This document shows positions 52,915 through 62,503 of a DNA stretch of 64,000 nucleotides, in pieces. Location: positions 1 through 64,000 of the forward strand of contig NZ_BOMH01000004.1 of assembly GCF_016862095.1 (NCBI RefSeq), given 5' to 3'. A program made the position numbers and the translations under genes. Origin of the DNA: Actinoplanes cyaneus (GTDB lineage Bacteria > Actinomycetota > Actinomycetes > Mycobacteriales > Micromonosporaceae). Under the pieces are notes generated by a model. It did no database searches, was not told the origin of the DNA, and saw only the letters and a program-made list of their open reading frames with translations. Numbering within the stretch: position 1 is the first letter of the stretch; each line of letters starts with the position of its first letter.

Positions 52915-53565
52915 TCAATCCCGCTTGCGGACGAGAGTGACTCCGTCGCGCACCGGCAACATCACCGACTCGACCCGGGCATCGCGGACGATCCGGTCGT
53001 TGAGCCCGGCGATCGCCCGGTCGGCCGGCTCGGCGGGCGCGAGCACCCGGCCACCGCGCAGCACGTTGTCCAGCGCGAGCAGCCCACCCGGGCGCAACCG
53101 GGTGACCAGCTCCTCGTAGTACTGCGGGTAACCGATCTTGTCGGCGTCGACGAACGCGAAGTCGATCACCGGCTCGGGCGACAGCGCGCGCAGCGTCTCG
53201 ACCGCCGGGGCCAGCCGCAGCTCGATCCGGTCGTCCAGGCCCGCCCTCACCCAGTACTCCCGGGCGACCTTGGTCCACTCCGGAGACACGTCGCAGGCCA
53301 GCAGGCGACCGCCGGGCTGCAGGCCACGGGCGATGCAGATCGACGAGTAGCCGGTGAAGACCCCGACCTCGACCGCATACCGTACCCCGGTCAGCTTCAC
53401 CAGCAACGTGAGCAGGGCACCCTCGTCCGCACCGATCTGCATCCCGGCGAACTCCGCCGGCAGCGAGGCGCGGGTCTCGGCAGCCAGCTCCCGCAGCAGG
53501 TCGTCCGCGGGCTCGCTGTGCGCCAGCAAGTACTCCCCGATGCCGGGCCCAAGAATCTGCGTCAT
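52915..53565 (-). CDS. SAM-dependent O-methyltransferase (class I, caffeoyl-CoA/COMT type)
   Basis: This 216-residue methyltransferase fits the small cation-dependent O-methyltransferase family. The SAM site is seen in VRYAVEVGVFTGYSSICIARGL and LLACDVSPEWTKVAREYW; the metal/catalytic region is in FAFVDADKIGYPQYYEEL, and LLALDNVLRGGRV follows. Such enzymes methylate catechols, phenolics or secondary metabolites. It is divergent from the TPR-like gene with about 53 bases between them. The substrate is unknown. Confidence 0.92.
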   Translation of the reverse strand: MTQILGPGIGEYLLAHSEPADDLLRELAAETRASLPAEFAGMQIGADEGALLTLLVKLTGVRYAVEVGVFTGYSSICIARGLQPGGRLLACDVSPEWTKVAREYWVRAGLDDRIELRLAPAVETLRALSPEPVIDFAFVDADKIGYPQYYEELVTRLRPGGLLALDNVLRGGRVLAPAEPADRAIAGLNDRIVRDARVESVMLPVRDGVTLVRKRD

Positions 53566-53618
53566 ACCACGCAGCCTGCCCCAAACCCGTCAGGACCGCC
53601 AGGATTACGCTGCGCCTC

Positions 53619-54611
53619 ATGCTGCGCAGCCGCCTCGACCGCATCCGCGCGCTGCGGGCCACGATCGCCGCCGACCCGCGGGACCTGGACGCGCGCCGCC
53701 GCCTCGTCGAGCAGTATCTGGACAATCAACACGGCGATCCCGACGTACGGCGATGGACCGCGCTGGCCCTGGCCGAGCTGCACCGGATCCTGGCCCTCCA
53801 GCGGTCCACGCCCGGCACCGGCGAACTGGACCTGCTCCGGACCCGCTCGGCGATCCTCGCGGTGCGTGACGACGTCACGCCGGCGGAGTGGGTGGCCGAT
53901 GCCGAGGAGACCCTGGCGACACGGGAGCGGGTCCTCGGCCCGCTCCACCGGGACACCCTGGACGCCGTCTCCCGGCTGTCCGCGCTCACGCCCGAGCCGG
54001 GCCGATCGGAGCTGCGCGATCGCTGCGTCAGCGGCCTGGAAGCGCTGCTCGCCGCCGAGCCCGACGCCCTGTGGGTCCGGCTCCGGCTGGGCCACATGTA
54101 CGAGAAGGATCATCCGGCGCGGGCCCGGGAGCATCGTCGCCTGGCGATCGCCGGCTGGGAGCGGATCGCGGCCGAGCGCGACAGCCGGCTCGGGCCGGTG
54201 GATCCCTCGACCGTCGACGCGCGCCAGTTCCGCGCCGACCTCGCCGAGGCCTTCGGCGGGCAGGAGGGCGAACGGGTGCGGGAGGCCGAGCGGATCCTGG
54301 CCGACCATGTACGGCTCCTGGGCACCGATCACCCGGCGACCACCCGGGCCCGGGTCGAGGTGGTCCGCGCCCGCGGTCACGGGGATCCGGCCGGGGTCGC
54401 GCTCGCCGAGGAGTGGATCGGGCCGGCGTTCGCCGCGCCGTCGCCGGACTTCGAGGCGGTCAGGTGGCTACGGCACACGATCCTGGTGCACTACTCGCTG
54501 ACCGGTCGCGGGGACGAGATCGGCGCGATCGCCGCGCGGTATCCGCTGCCGGCCGAGGACGATCTTCAGCCGGGTGATCCGGGCTATCCGGAGACCGACG
54601 ACGACATCTGA
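53619..54611 (+). CDS. TPR-like helical protein of unknown function
   Basis: This 330-residue protein is soluble, highly charged and all-helical. Segments such as VLGPLHRDTLDAVSRL and LLGTDHPATTRARVEV match the TPR_10/12-type repeat common in actinomycete NB-ARC proteins, here without an ATPase. It is divergent from the O-methyltransferase gene. Its stop is followed after one base by a 62-bp tandem repeat. Function is unknown. Confidence 0.82.
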   Translation: MLRSRLDRIRALRATIAADPRDLDARRRLVEQYLDNQHGDPDVRRWTALALAELHRILALQRSTPGTGELDLLRTRSAILAVRDDVTPAEWVADAEETLATRERVLGPLHRDTLDAVSRLSALTPEPGRSELRDRCVSGLEALLAAEPDALWVRLRLGHMYEKDHPARAREHRRLAIAGWERIAAERDSRLGPVDPSTVDARQFRADLAEAFGGQEGERVREAERILADHVRLLGTDHPATTRARVEVVRARGHGDPAGVALAEEWIGPAFAAPSPDFEAVRWLRHTILVHYSLTGRGDEIGAIAARYPLPAEDDLQPGDPGYPETDDDI

Positions 54612-54612
54612 T

Positions 54613-54767
54613 CCGGCTGGTCATCAGGGGTCCCTCAACCCCGTGACACACCCCGGAAAGCCAACCCCACCAACCCGGCTGGCCGTGAGAGGCCCTTCAC
54701 GCCCGTGACACACCCCGGAAAGCCAGCCGCGCCGGCCCGGCTGGTCGTGACGGGTGTTTCGGGATAG
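54613..54767. repeat. 62-bp tandem repeat, two and a half copies, with GGCTGG ends
   Basis: Units start at 54613, 54675 and 54737, an exact 62-base period. Each opens CCGGCTGG; the first two share CCCGTGACACACCCCGG and end near GCCARCC, so each can form a loose hairpin. The repeat begins at the second base after the TPR-gene stop. It is a relative of the GGCTGGT palindromes at 4.2 and 8.3 kb. Confidence 0.88.
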
Positions 54768-54848
54768 CGGGCACGCTACTGGAGTTGACTGCCACGGCCA
54801 CCGACGGAATCGGTGCCGGCCGTCGGCGGGTCTGCTGCTCTGACCGTG

Positions 54849-54985
54849 CCCACCCGCGGAGATCGCCCTTGCGGGCTGAGCGTTCTGGGCGCGCCAGCGC
54901 CCTGCTCGGCCCGGAAGGGTCCCCGCGGGAGCGACGATCCGGACCACAGCGGACGCAGGACAGGAAGATCTTGAAGTTGATCTTC
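54849..54985 (-). repeat. Dispersed intergenic repeat, copy 2 (about 125 bp)
   Basis: This copy contains the same 24-base block (54909-54932) and GGACCACAGCGGAC block (54941-54954) as 8538-8660, with looser similarity on both sides. It ends 9 bases from the stop of the small membrane-protein gene. The gap 54612-54993 therefore holds two repeat types and no gene. Confidence 0.8.
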
Positions 54986-54993
54986 TTGGTGCG

Positions 54994-55185
54994 CTACTTG
55001 GTGATGATCAAGTACAGCCAGCCGGCCAGGATCAGGCCGAGGATCGCCGCCATCAGCCAGGTCGGGACGATCTGGCGGCCGTGGCGCGCCTGGTGGACCT
55101 GGCGGCGGATCCGCTCGCGGCGGCGGTCGGGGCGTCTGAGCTGCCGGATCTGTTCGGGATCGGGCTGGCCGGGATGGGTCGTCAT
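54994..55185 (-). CDS. Small membrane protein downstream of pafA (63 aa)
   Basis: This short protein has a polar, Arg/Gln-rich N terminus (about residues 1-38, with RRERIRRQVHQARHG) and one C-terminal membrane helix (about 42-62, WLMAAILGLILAGWLYLIIT). It lies 27 bases after pafA on the same strand, so it is probably co-transcribed. Small tail-anchored frames in this position occur beside pafA in related actinomycetes as far as I recall; function is unknown. Confidence 0.72.
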   Translation of the reverse strand: MTTHPGQPDPEQIRQLRRPDRRRERIRRQVHQARHGRQIVPTWLMAAILGLILAGWLYLIITK

Positions 55186-55212
55186 AGCCCGGCCAGCCTA
55201 CTCCCGGCGGCG

Positions 55213-56571
55213 TCACATGCTCGCGATGAGCCTCTCCACGCGCTCGTCGTAGGCGCGGAACGGGTCCTTGCAGAGGACCGTGCGCTGCGCCTGGTCGTTG
55301 AGCTTGAGGTGCACCCAGTCGACGGTGAAGTCGCGGCGCTTCTCCTGGGCGTGCTTGATGAACTCGCCGCGCAGGCGGGCCCGCGTGGTCTGCGGCGGGG
55401 TCTCCTTGGCCTCGTAGATCTGCAGGTCGTTGGCGATCCGGTCGACCTGCTTGCGCTTCTCCATCAGTGCGTAGAGGCCACGGCCGCGACGCACGTCGTG
55501 GTACGCCAGGTCGAGCTGCGCGATCCGCGGGTGCGACATCGGGATCTCGTGTTTCGCCTGGTAGCGCTCGATCAGCTTGTACTTCGAGACCCAGTCGATC
55601 TCGCGCGAGACCGGGTCGAGGTTCTCGCTCTCGATCGCGTTGAGGACGCGGCCCCACAGCTCGACGACGCGCTTGGCGACCGGGTCGCCGCCGCGGCGCT
55701 CGACGAACTCCGTCGCCTTCGCCAGGTACTCCTGCTGGATTTCCAGCGCGGAGACCTCCTTGTTGTTCGCCAGGCGGATCTTGCGGCGGCCGGTGATGTC
55801 GTGGCTGACCTCACGGATGGCGCGGATCGGGTTCTCCAGCGAGAGGTCGCGCATCACGACGCCGGCCTCGATCATGCGCAGCACGATGTCCGCGCTGCCG
55901 ACCTTCAGCAGCGTGGTGACCTCGTTCATGTTCGAGTCGCCGACGATGACGTGCAGCCGCCGGTACCGCTCGGCGTCGGCGTGCGGCTCGTCGCGGGTGT
56001 TGATGATCGGGCGGCTGCGCGTGGTGGCGCTGGAGACGCCCTCCCAGATGTGCTCGGCGCGCTGCGAGAGGCAGAAGACGGCGCCGCGCGGGGTCTGCAG
56101 CACCTTGCCGGCGCCGCAGATCAGTTGCCGGGTGACCAGGAACGGAATGAGCACGTCGGCCAGGCGGCCGAACTCACCGTGGCGGCTGACCAGATAGTTC
56201 TCGTGGCAGCCGTAGGAGTTGCCGGCGGAGTCGGTGTTGTTCTTGAACAGGTAGATCTCGCCCGCGATGCCCTCGTCGTGCAGACGCTTCTCCGCGTCGA
56301 CGAGCAGGCCTTCGAGAATCCGCTCGCCGGCCCGGTCGTGGGCGACCAGATCCGTGACGGAGTCGCACTCGGGCGTCGCATACTCAGGGTGGGAACCGAC
56401 ATCGAGGTAAAGACGGGCGCCGTTGCGGAGGAAGACGTTGCTGCTGCGACCCCACGACACCACTCGGCGGAACAGGTAGCGGGCCACCTCGTCCGGCGAC
56501 AGCCGCCGCTGTCCCCGATAGGTGCACGTGACTCCGTACTCGGTCTCGAGGCCGAAAATTCGCCGTTCCAT
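55213..56571 (-). CDS. pafA: Pup ligase PafA
   Basis: This 452-residue ligase uses ATP to join the C-terminal glutamate of Pup to lysines of target proteins. It begins [34 protein letters not shown], the typical PafA start with the EYG motif. The glutamine-synthetase-like core includes [20 protein letters not shown] residues (seen here as [19 protein letters not shown], about 110-128), [20 protein letters not shown] and [14 protein letters not shown] long structured repeat region separates it from prcA, so it probably has its own promoter. Confidence 0.96.
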   Translation of the reverse strand: MERRIFGLETEYGVTCTYRGQRRLSPDEVARYLFRRVVSWGRSSNVFLRNGARLYLDVGSHPEYATPECDSVTDLVAHDRAGERILEGLLVDAEKRLHDEGIAGEIYLFKNNTDSAGNSYGCHENYLVSRHGEFGRLADVLIPFLVTRQLICGAGKVLQTPRGAVFCLSQRAEHIWEGVSSATTRSRPIINTRDEPHADAERYRRLHVIVGDSNMNEVTTLLKVGSADIVLRMIEAGVVMRDLSLENPIRAIREVSHDITGRRKIRLANNKEVSALEIQQEYLAKATEFVERRGGDPVAKRVVELWGRVLNAIESENLDPVSREIDWVSKYKLIERYQAKHEIPMSHPRIAQLDLAYHDVRRGRGLYALMEKRKQVDRIANDLQIYEAKETPPQTTRARLRGEFIKHAQEKRRDFTVDWVHLKLNDQAQRTVLCKDPFRAYDERVERLIASM

Positions 56572-56724
56572 GACGAAACACTAGCCGCATCCGGGGCGCA
56601 TTGGCAGCTACCACGGGGCTCTAAGAATCAGGCTCGTCATCGCTTGTGGTGCTTACCCGGCCACGAGCTGCGACGAGATCGACCGCGCTTCGGGTCGTGC
56701 GGCGCGCCACCGGCCGGGTCTTCA

Positions 56725-56935
56725 GCCCCGCTCACGGTCCCCAGCCGACCCGCACGATCCCCGGCCGACCCGCACGATCGACGGCCGACCCGCACGATCG
56801 ACGGCTGGCCCGCACGGTCGACGGCTGGCTGCACGGTCGCCGGCTGGCACGCACGGTTCGCGGGCTGACACTCGCGGTCGCTGGCCCGCGCTCACGGTCG
56901 GCGGCCCGCGCTCACGGTCCTCAGACCCGCCGTGA
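56725..56935. repeat. About 20-bp tandem repeats between pafA and prcA
   Basis: About nine or ten units of the form CYGRCCCGCACGRTCGACGG follow each other; those near 56744, 56764, 56784 and 56804 are nearly identical and later ones drift. They lie directly upstream of pafA. The whole gap 56572-57462 contains repeats and hairpins and no convincing gene. Confidence 0.82.
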
Positions 56936-56989
56936 ACAACCCTCACCACCAGCCGGCCGCCACACGCCACACCAGCAGCCGGCTGCGGC

Positions 56990-57045
56990 CCCGGCTGGCC
57001 CTCACGGTCGCACAACGCGCCGGAAACAACCGTCAGCGCCAGCCG
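56990..57045. repeat. Imperfect inverted repeat, GGCTGG family
   Basis: CCGGCTGGC (56990-56998) pairs with GCCAGCCGG (57037-57045), and inner CTCACGGT and ACCGTCAG extend the stem with mismatches. The centre contains CGCCGGAAACAACC, also found in the next element. Confidence 0.78.
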
Positions 57046-57094
57046 GGCCACCCCGCGCCGCACCACCAACCCGACCACCAACACAGCTCGCGGC

Positions 57095-57151
57095 CCCGGC
57101 TGGCACTCACGGGTCACACAAGACGCCGGAAACAACCCTCAGCGCCAGCCG
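57095..57151. repeat. Imperfect inverted repeat, GGCTGG family (second prcA-pafA copy)
   Basis: CCGGCTGGC (57095-57103) pairs with GCCAGCCGG (57143-57151). Its centre (CGCCGGAAACAACC) matches the previous element, so the two are a direct duplication about 105 bases apart. Confidence 0.78.
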
Positions 57152-57261
57152 GACGCGCGCGGCGCGGCAGCGGCCCGAACCACGGCGGAGAGCGCGGGTC
57201 AGCCCGGGCCACGGCAGAGAGAGCGCGGCTCGGCCGGGCCTCGGCAGAGTATGCGCGGGTG

Positions 57262-57390
57262 GGCCGGGGCCACGGCAGAGCGCGCGGGCCGGCCGGGGCC
57301 ACCGCGGGCGAACGCGCGGGCCGGCCGGGGCTACCGCAGGCGAACGCGCGGGCCGGCCGGGGCCACCGCGGGCGAGCGCGCGGGTCGGCC
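57262..57390. repeat. 29-32-bp tandem repeats 3' of prcA
   Basis: Units starting GGCCGGGGCY at 57262, 57291, 57323 and 57355 repeat with a period of 29, then 32 and 32 bases. Each contains a CGAACGCGCGGG-like end. They lie between the GGCTGG palindromes and the prcA terminator. Confidence 0.83.
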
Positions 57391-57412
57391 CGCACGCGCC
57401 GAGGAAACGCGA

Positions 57413-57441
57413 ACGGGCACGGCTCCGACAGCCGTGCCCGT
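57413..57441 (-). terminator. 12-bp terminator hairpin after prcA
   Basis: ACGGGCACGGCT (57413-57424) pairs with AGCCGTGCCCGT (57430-57441) around CCGAC. On the minus strand it starts 21 bases past the prcA stop and is followed by TTCGCGTTTCC. It probably ends the prcBA transcript. Confidence 0.8.
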
Positions 57442-57462
57442 CTCAGCGTCGAACGAGCGCCC

Positions 57463-58257
57463 CTACTCGGTGTCCTGCGAGGCGGCCGACTCGGTGGGCT
57501 TGCTGTCGGCCGGCGCCGGCGGGGCGGCGTCGGTCTCACCGAGATCCGCGTCCGCCACCTCCTCGTGACCGAGCAGCGTCGTCAGCGTCGCGTCGGCGAG
57601 CCGGCGGAACGTGCGGCCGGTGCGACGACGGTCCAGCACCGCGACCTCGAGCTGCTTGGCGCCGAGGGTGCGGGTCTGCCCGTTCTCCCCGCCGACGCTG
57701 CCCAGCGCCTCGGCGGCCAGGCCGAGGGCGGTGTTCAGGTCGGCGTTGACGTCATGCCGCTCGCGCAGCACGGTGGCGATCGCCTCGGCCTGGCCGCCCA
57801 TGGCCATGAAGCCGGGCTCGTCCAGGGCCGAGCCGTCGTACATGATGCGGTAGAGCTCGTCCTGCTCCGGGGTGGCACCGACCTGCGCGATGCAGATCTC
57901 CACCTCGTACGGCTTCTGCGTCTCCGAGAAGATCGCACCGAGCGTCTGCGTGTACGCGTTGGCCAGCGCCCGCCCGGTCACGTCGCGCCGGTCGTAGGTC
58001 AGGCCGATGGTGTCCGCCATCCGGACACCGGCCCGGCGCAGGCTCTCGAACTCGTTGTACCGCCCGACGGCGGCGAACGCGATCCGGTCGTAGATCTCGC
58101 TGATCTTGCGCAGGGTGGTGATGTTCTCGGCGACGAGCAGGATGCCGCCCTCGTACGACAGGACCACGGCCGACCGGCCGCGGGCGATGCCCTTGCGGGC
58201 GTACTCCGAGCGGTCGCGCTGGACCTGCTCGGGCGATGCGTAGAACTGCATGGCCAC
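57463..58257 (-). CDS. prcA: Proteasome alpha subunit PrcA
   Basis: This 264-residue subunit forms the outer rings and gate of the 20S core. It begins [38 protein letters not shown], the conserved alpha N-terminal helix, and lacks the beta-type catalytic Thr. The C-terminal tail (about 235-264) is acidic and Pro/Ser-rich, as usual in actinobacteria. The GTG at 58257 is chosen; an ATG two codons on is possible. It follows prcB by 32 bases. Confidence 0.95.
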   Translation of the reverse strand: MAMQFYASPEQVQRDRSEYARKGIARGRSAVVLSYEGGILLVAENITTLRKISEIYDRIAFAAVGRYNEFESLRRAGVRMADTIGLTYDRRDVTGRALANAYTQTLGAIFSETQKPYEVEICIAQVGATPEQDELYRIMYDGSALDEPGFMAMGGQAEAIATVLRERHDVNADLNTALGLAAEALGSVGGENGQTRTLGAKQLEVAVLDRRRTGRTFRRLADATLTTLLGHEEVADADLGETDAAPPAPADSKPTESAASQDTE

Positions 58258-58289
58258 GGGTGGCTACTTCCTCTCTCGCGTGTAGCGGA

Positions 58290-59132
58290 TCAACCGCCCG
58301 GGTTCTCCATGCGTCCGGTGACGACCTGCTCGGCCACCGCGGTGATGTCCTCGTCGCTGAGCCGGTGGGTGCCGTTCGCCGTCGCGGTCATCACCACCGG
58401 GAAGATCTTGCGGGTGAGGTCGGGACCACCGGTCGCGGTGTCGTCGTCGGCGGCGTCGTAGAGCGCCTCGACGGCGAGCCTGATCGCGTCCTCGGTGCTC
58501 ACGCCCGCACGGTACTTCTTCTTCAGCGCCGACTTGGCGAACAGCGAGCCGGAGCCGATCGCCTCGTAGCCGGTCTCCTCGTAGAGGCCGCCCGCCACGT
58601 CGAAGCTGAAGATGCGCCCGGCGTGCACGCCCGCGGCCGGCGCCAGGTCGAAGCCGGCGAAGAGCGGGACCACGGCCAGGCCCTGCATCGCCGCGCCGAG
58701 GTTGCCGCGAACCATGGCGGCCAGCCGGTTCGCCTTGCCGTCGAGCGAGAGCATGGCGCCCTCGGTCTTCTCGTAGTGCTCCAGCTCCACCTGGAACAGC
58801 CGGATCAGCTCGATGCCGATGCCGGCGGTCCCGGCGATGCCGATCAGGGAGTAGGCATCCGCGGGGTGGACCTTCTTGATATCCCGGCTGGCGATCAGGT
58901 TGCCCATGGTCGCCCGGCGGTCACCGGCCATCACGACACCGTCGGCCGTCGCGATCGCCACGATCGTGGTGCCGTGCGGCGCGACGTCGCCCGCGTTGAG
59001 GCCGGGAGGCAGCGGCCGCCGGCCCGGGAGGAGTTCGGGGTGCGCCGCGCTCAGGAACTGCGTGAAGGAGGACGTCCCCGTGTTGAGAAAGAAATCCGGA
59101 AGTCGCCCGGATGGATCAAAGCCCGTCGCCAC
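58290..59132 (-). CDS. prcB: Proteasome beta subunit PrcB
   Basis: This 280-residue precursor carries the active site. A propeptide of about 54 residues precedes the mature start [21 protein letters not shown], with Thr 55 as nucleophile after autocleavage at HG-TT. Lys in GKANR-type positions and DRRAT follow the N-terminal-nucleophile pattern. AAAGGA lies five bases ahead of the GTG at 59132. It is separated from pup by 238 bases containing two hairpins, so it may be transcribed partly on its own. Confidence 0.96.
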   Translation of the reverse strand: MATGFDPSGRLPDFFLNTGTSSFTQFLSAAHPELLPGRRPLPPGLNAGDVAPHGTTIVAIATADGVVMAGDRRATMGNLIASRDIKKVHPADAYSLIGIAGTAGIGIELIRLFQVELEHYEKTEGAMLSLDGKANRLAAMVRGNLGAAMQGLAVVPLFAGFDLAPAAGVHAGRIFSFDVAGGLYEETGYEAIGSGSLFAKSALKKKYRAGVSTEDAIRLAVEALYDAADDDTATGGPDLTRKIFPVVMTATANGTHRLSDEDITAVAEQVVTGRMENPGG

Positions 59133-59281
59133 GTGGTTCCTTTCAGATACGTGATCGCAACGGCGCGGAAGGGCCGCCGCTGCGGTTGAAGCACCATATC
59201 CCGCACACCCATCCAGTGCGATGATCTCTCATTTTCGTGTCGCGCCGCGCAGGCCGCGTTTGTAGTGCGGCCGGGGCCCGG

Positions 59282-59305
59282 AGCGCGCCTGACATCGGGC
59301 GCGCT
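59282..59305 (-). terminator. Hairpin between pup and prcB (1)
   Basis: AGCGCGCC (59282-59289) pairs with GGCGCGCT (59298-59305) around an 8-base loop. It is the second of two hairpins met by a transcript leaving pup. Confidence 0.5.
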
Positions 59306-59325
59306 ACGAAACACCGCCTACGACA

Positions 59326-59352
59326 GCCGGGCGCCCATTACGGACGCCCGGC
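59326..59352 (-). terminator. Hairpin between pup and prcB (2)
   Basis: GCCGGGCG (59326-59333) pairs with CGCCCGGC (59345-59352) around an 11-base loop, 18 bases past the pup stop. It could terminate or attenuate transcription into prcBA. Confidence 0.55.
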
Positions 59353-59370
59353 GAATCGGACAATTCAGGG

Positions 59371-59586
59371 CTATTGGCCGCCCTTTTGCACGTAACCGCG
59401 GACGAATTCCTCCGCGTTCTCCTCCAGGACGGAGTCGATCTCGTCCAGCAGGTCGTCGACGTCCTCGGTGATCTCCGCGTGCCGCTCGGCTACCTCAGGG
59501 TTGGCCTCGACGGTGACGTCCTCGATCTCCTGATCGCTGGAGCTCTTGCCGCTCTGCGACTGACCACCTGTGTCTCGGGTTGCCAT
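59371..59586 (-). CDS. pup: Prokaryotic ubiquitin-like protein Pup
   Basis: This 71-residue protein is intrinsically disordered and acidic, with the conserved C-terminal half VDDLLDEIDSVLEENAEEFVRGYVQKGGQ covered by residues 43-71. It ends GGQ, so Dop must deamidate the final Gln to Glu before PafA can ligate it. The middle region (about 20-50) includes the Arc-binding coiled coil. It lies between dop and prcB, in the usual order. Confidence 0.97.
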   Translation of the reverse strand: MATRDTGGQSQSGKSSSDQEIEDVTVEANPEVAERHAEITEDVDDLLDEIDSVLEENAEEFVRGYVQKGGQ

Positions 59587-59667
59587 GGATGTCCCCCTTC
59601 TCAGCCACCCGAAGTCTCAACCAACATCGGGTACGGAAAACCTACCTCGCGCCCATGACAAAACACA

Positions 59668-61185
59668 TCACCGGCTGGTGATCACCTCGAGCAGATCCTT
59701 CGCACTCTCGCAGGTGTCGAAGAGCGCCCCGACGTGCTTCTTCGTGCCACGCTCCGGTTCCATCATCGGCACCCGGACGAGAGACTCCCGCCCGACATCG
59801 AAGATCACCGAGTCCCAGCTGGCGGCGACCACTTCGGAGGCGTACTGCGCGAGGCAGCGGCCGCGGAAGTAGGCCCGCGTGTCGTCCGGCGGCTCGTACA
59901 TCGCGCGGCGGGTCTCCTCCGGGTCCAGCAGGGTCTTCATCGACCCGCGCGCGACCAGGCGGTGGTAGAGCCCCTTCTCCGGGCGGACATCGGCATACTG
60001 CAGGTCGACGAGCTGGAGCTTGGGCGAGGACCAGTTCAGGTTCTCCCGCTCGCGGTAACCCTCCAGCAGCCGCAGCTTGGCCACCCAGTCCAGCGTGTCG
60101 GAGCAGAGCATCGGGTCACGCCCGAGCTTGTCGAGCACGTCCTCCCAGCGGGCGAGCACGTCGGCGGTCTGCTCGTCGACGTCGGCGCCGTAACGCTCGT
60201 CGACGAACGCCTTGGCCCGCTCGAAGTACGCCCACTGCAGATCGAGCGCGGTGAGCCGGCGCCCGTCGCGCAGCCGCATCAGGTGCTTGAGGGAGGGGTC
60301 GTGGCTGACCGACTTGAGCTCGCTCACCGGGTCGGCGATGCCGAGCTCGCCGGTGAACACCTTCTCCTCGATCATGTTGAGCACCAGGGCCGTGGTGCCC
60401 ATCTTCAGGTACGACGCGATCTCGGACAGGTTCGCGTCACCGATGATCACGTGCAGGCGGCGGTACTTGTCGGCGTCGGAGTGCGGCTCGTCGCGGGTGT
60501 TGATGATCGGCCGCTTGAGGGTGGTCTCCAGGCCGACCTCGACCTCGAAGAAGTCCGCCCGCGAGGAGATCTGGAACCCGGAGCCCGAACCGTCCTGCCC
60601 CAGGCCGACGCGGCCGACCCCGGTGAAGATCTGCCGGGTGACGAAGAACGGGGTCAGGTGCGCCACGATGTCGGCGAAGGGGGTCTGCCGGCGCATCAGG
60701 TAGTTCTCGTGCGACCCGTACGACGCGCCCTTGTTGTCGGTGTTGTTCTTGTAGAGCTGGATGCGGTGCGTGCCGGGGATCGACGCGGCCCGCCGCGACG
60801 CCTCCGCCATCACGCGCTCGCCGGCCTTGTCCCACTTGACCACGTCGAGCGGGTTGGTGCACTCGGGCGTGCTGTACTCCGGGTGGGCGTGGTCGACGTA
60901 GAGGCGGGCGCCGTTGGTCAGTATCACGTTGGCCAGGCCCAGGTCCTCGTCGGCCAGGGCCTCGGCGGGGTCGTAGGCGGCGCCGGAGTAGGTGAACCCG
61001 CGCGCGTCGCGCAGCGGGGACTCCTCCTCGTAGTCCCAGCGGGCACGGCCGTTGCGGTTGAGCTCGGGGCGGGCGCCGTAGGCGTTGACCACCTGGGAGG
61101 ACGTGACCATCGGATTGGCGCCGGGCTGGCCGGGGACCGAAATACCGTACTCCACCTCGGTGCCCATAATCCGTCGAACGCTCAT
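59668..61185 (-). CDS. dop: Pup deamidase/depupylase Dop
   Basis: This 505-residue enzyme deamidates the Pup C terminus and removes Pup from targets. It begins [37 protein letters not shown], with the MGTEVEYG motif of Dop, a homologue of PafA. The ATP-grasp-like core contains [38 protein letters not shown] and [13 protein letters not shown]. It is followed by pup after 81 bases. Upstream lies an acyltransferase gene that separates it from arc. Confidence 0.96.
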   Translation of the reverse strand: MSVRRIMGTEVEYGISVPGQPGANPMVTSSQVVNAYGARPELNRNGRARWDYEEESPLRDARGFTYSGAAYDPAEALADEDLGLANVILTNGARLYVDHAHPEYSTPECTNPLDVVKWDKAGERVMAEASRRAASIPGTHRIQLYKNNTDNKGASYGSHENYLMRRQTPFADIVAHLTPFFVTRQIFTGVGRVGLGQDGSGSGFQISSRADFFEVEVGLETTLKRPIINTRDEPHSDADKYRRLHVIIGDANLSEIASYLKMGTTALVLNMIEEKVFTGELGIADPVSELKSVSHDPSLKHLMRLRDGRRLTALDLQWAYFERAKAFVDERYGADVDEQTADVLARWEDVLDKLGRDPMLCSDTLDWVAKLRLLEGYRERENLNWSSPKLQLVDLQYADVRPEKGLYHRLVARGSMKTLLDPEETRRAMYEPPDDTRAYFRGRCLAQYASEVVAASWDSVIFDVGRESLVRVPMMEPERGTKKHVGALFDTCESAKDLLEVITSR

Positions 61186-61233
61186 GCGACCACCCTGTCC
61201 GCCACGAAGCCAAGCGTGCTCATGGCATCGAGC

Positions 61234-62487
61234 CTAGACGCTCTCACGGCGCTTTCCGAAGCTGCCCGTGCTCGGCGTGCCACCTTCCGTGGTGGGGATG
61301 ATCACCGGGGAGTCCGTGCCGAGCCGGGCGTCGAGGTACCCCGTCACCCGGCGGCCGAGCCTCTGCCCGGGCCGTTCCACCAGGTGAAAGCTGATCCAGG
61401 CGACCGCAAGGGTGCCCGCGACGAAGGTCGCGCCGATCGCCGCGGGATGCCCGCGCAGCAGGTGCACGGCCACCACCAACACCGGAATGTGCAAGAGGTA
61501 CACCGAGAAGCTGATCGTGCCGAGCCAGGTCAGGAAGCCCGGGACGGCCCGCTGTCGCATCAGGAACGCCACCGCGAAGGTGCCGGCGACCGCCACGGCC
61601 ACACTGAGGTCGCGCACCAGCCGGGTGCCGTCGAGCAGCCACTGGTTCATCCCGGTGGCGACCAGGACCAGGATCAGCACGCCGATTGCGACGCCGCGAC
61701 GGAGCCGGCCGTGCTGCGCGCGGTGCACGACAGTGCCGGCGAACATCACGGCGAGCAGGAGCACCGCGCAGCTCGAGCTGCCCGGCATCGCGTACCGCCC
61801 GGCCTGGCCGTTGAGCATCGGCAGCAGCACCGTGCCGATCCCGGCCAGCGCGGAACCGACGATCAAGATCCGATTGCCGATGAGGTACGCCGTGAGCCCG
61901 CACCCCACCAGCCCGGTCAGCGCCAGCGCGACGATCCGGGAACCGCCGAGCAGCGCGTCCGGCAGGTGACGGCCGGCCAGCAGCGCCACGAGCGCCAGAC
62001 CGCCCGCCCACCACGCGCTGTCCCGGTGCCGCCGCAGCGCGAACAGTCCCGCGACGATCAGGTAGAAGATCATCTCGTAGGTGAGCGTCCAGAACGGACG
62101 GACCACGCCGCTGAGCCCGAGCAGGTCCTGCAGCATCGTGACGTGGCCCAGCGCCACCGCGACCGGGTCGCCGTTCTGCCGCCGCTGCCACCCGGCCGTG
62201 ATCAGCAGCAGCCCGGCGGCGGTCGCGAGCAGGTATGCCGGGTAGATCCGGAAGATCCGGCCCACCCAGAAGCGGCGCAGCGAACCGTGCCGTTCCAGCG
62301 ACATCGGGATGACGTAACCGCTGACCAGGAAGAAGAGCAGGACGCCGTACCGGCCGAAGTCGAAGTGCCGGTAGATCGCCAGGTGCCGCTCCGTGCCGAG
62401 CACGGTCGGGCCGAGGTGGAAGAGGGCGACCACCGCGGCGGCGAACCCGCGGAGCGCGTCGAGCCAGGCCAGGCGGGATCGGGTCAC
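61234..62487 (-). CDS. Acyltransferase-3 family membrane protein
   Basis: This 417-residue protein has about ten membrane helices and the acyltransferase-3 signature WLDALRGFAAAVVALFHLGP near the N terminus (RGFAA and catalytic-type His). A second landmark is FFLVSGYVIPMSLER, and RRFWVGRIFRIYPAYLL follows. These enzymes acylate sugars, antibiotics or cell-wall components. It lies between arc and dop, which are usually adjacent; a hairpin ends arc just before it. It may be a later insertion. The substrate is unknown. Confidence 0.9.
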   Translation of the reverse strand: MTRSRLAWLDALRGFAAAVVALFHLGPTVLGTERHLAIYRHFDFGRYGVLLFFLVSGYVIPMSLERHGSLRRFWVGRIFRIYPAYLLATAAGLLLITAGWQRRQNGDPVAVALGHVTMLQDLLGLSGVVRPFWTLTYEMIFYLIVAGLFALRRHRDSAWWAGGLALVALLAGRHLPDALLGGSRIVALALTGLVGCGLTAYLIGNRILIVGSALAGIGTVLLPMLNGQAGRYAMPGSSSCAVLLLAVMFAGTVVHRAQHGRLRRGVAIGVLILVLVATGMNQWLLDGTRLVRDLSVAVAVAGTFAVAFLMRQRAVPGFLTWLGTISFSVYLLHIPVLVVAVHLLRGHPAAIGATFVAGTLAVAWISFHLVERPGQRLGRRVTGYLDARLGTDSPVIIPTTEGGTPSTGSFGKRRESV

Positions 62488-62503
62488 ACAGGGCGCAACG
62501 AGC

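Noticed and set aside
56725..57390. Possible CRISPR or integron array
   Set aside because: Periods vary, there are no unique spacers and no cas or integrase genes are near.
56932..58461. 509-residue plus-strand frame over the prcA-pafA spacer
   Set aside because: It is antisense to prcA and passes through tandem repeats and hairpins; no domain.
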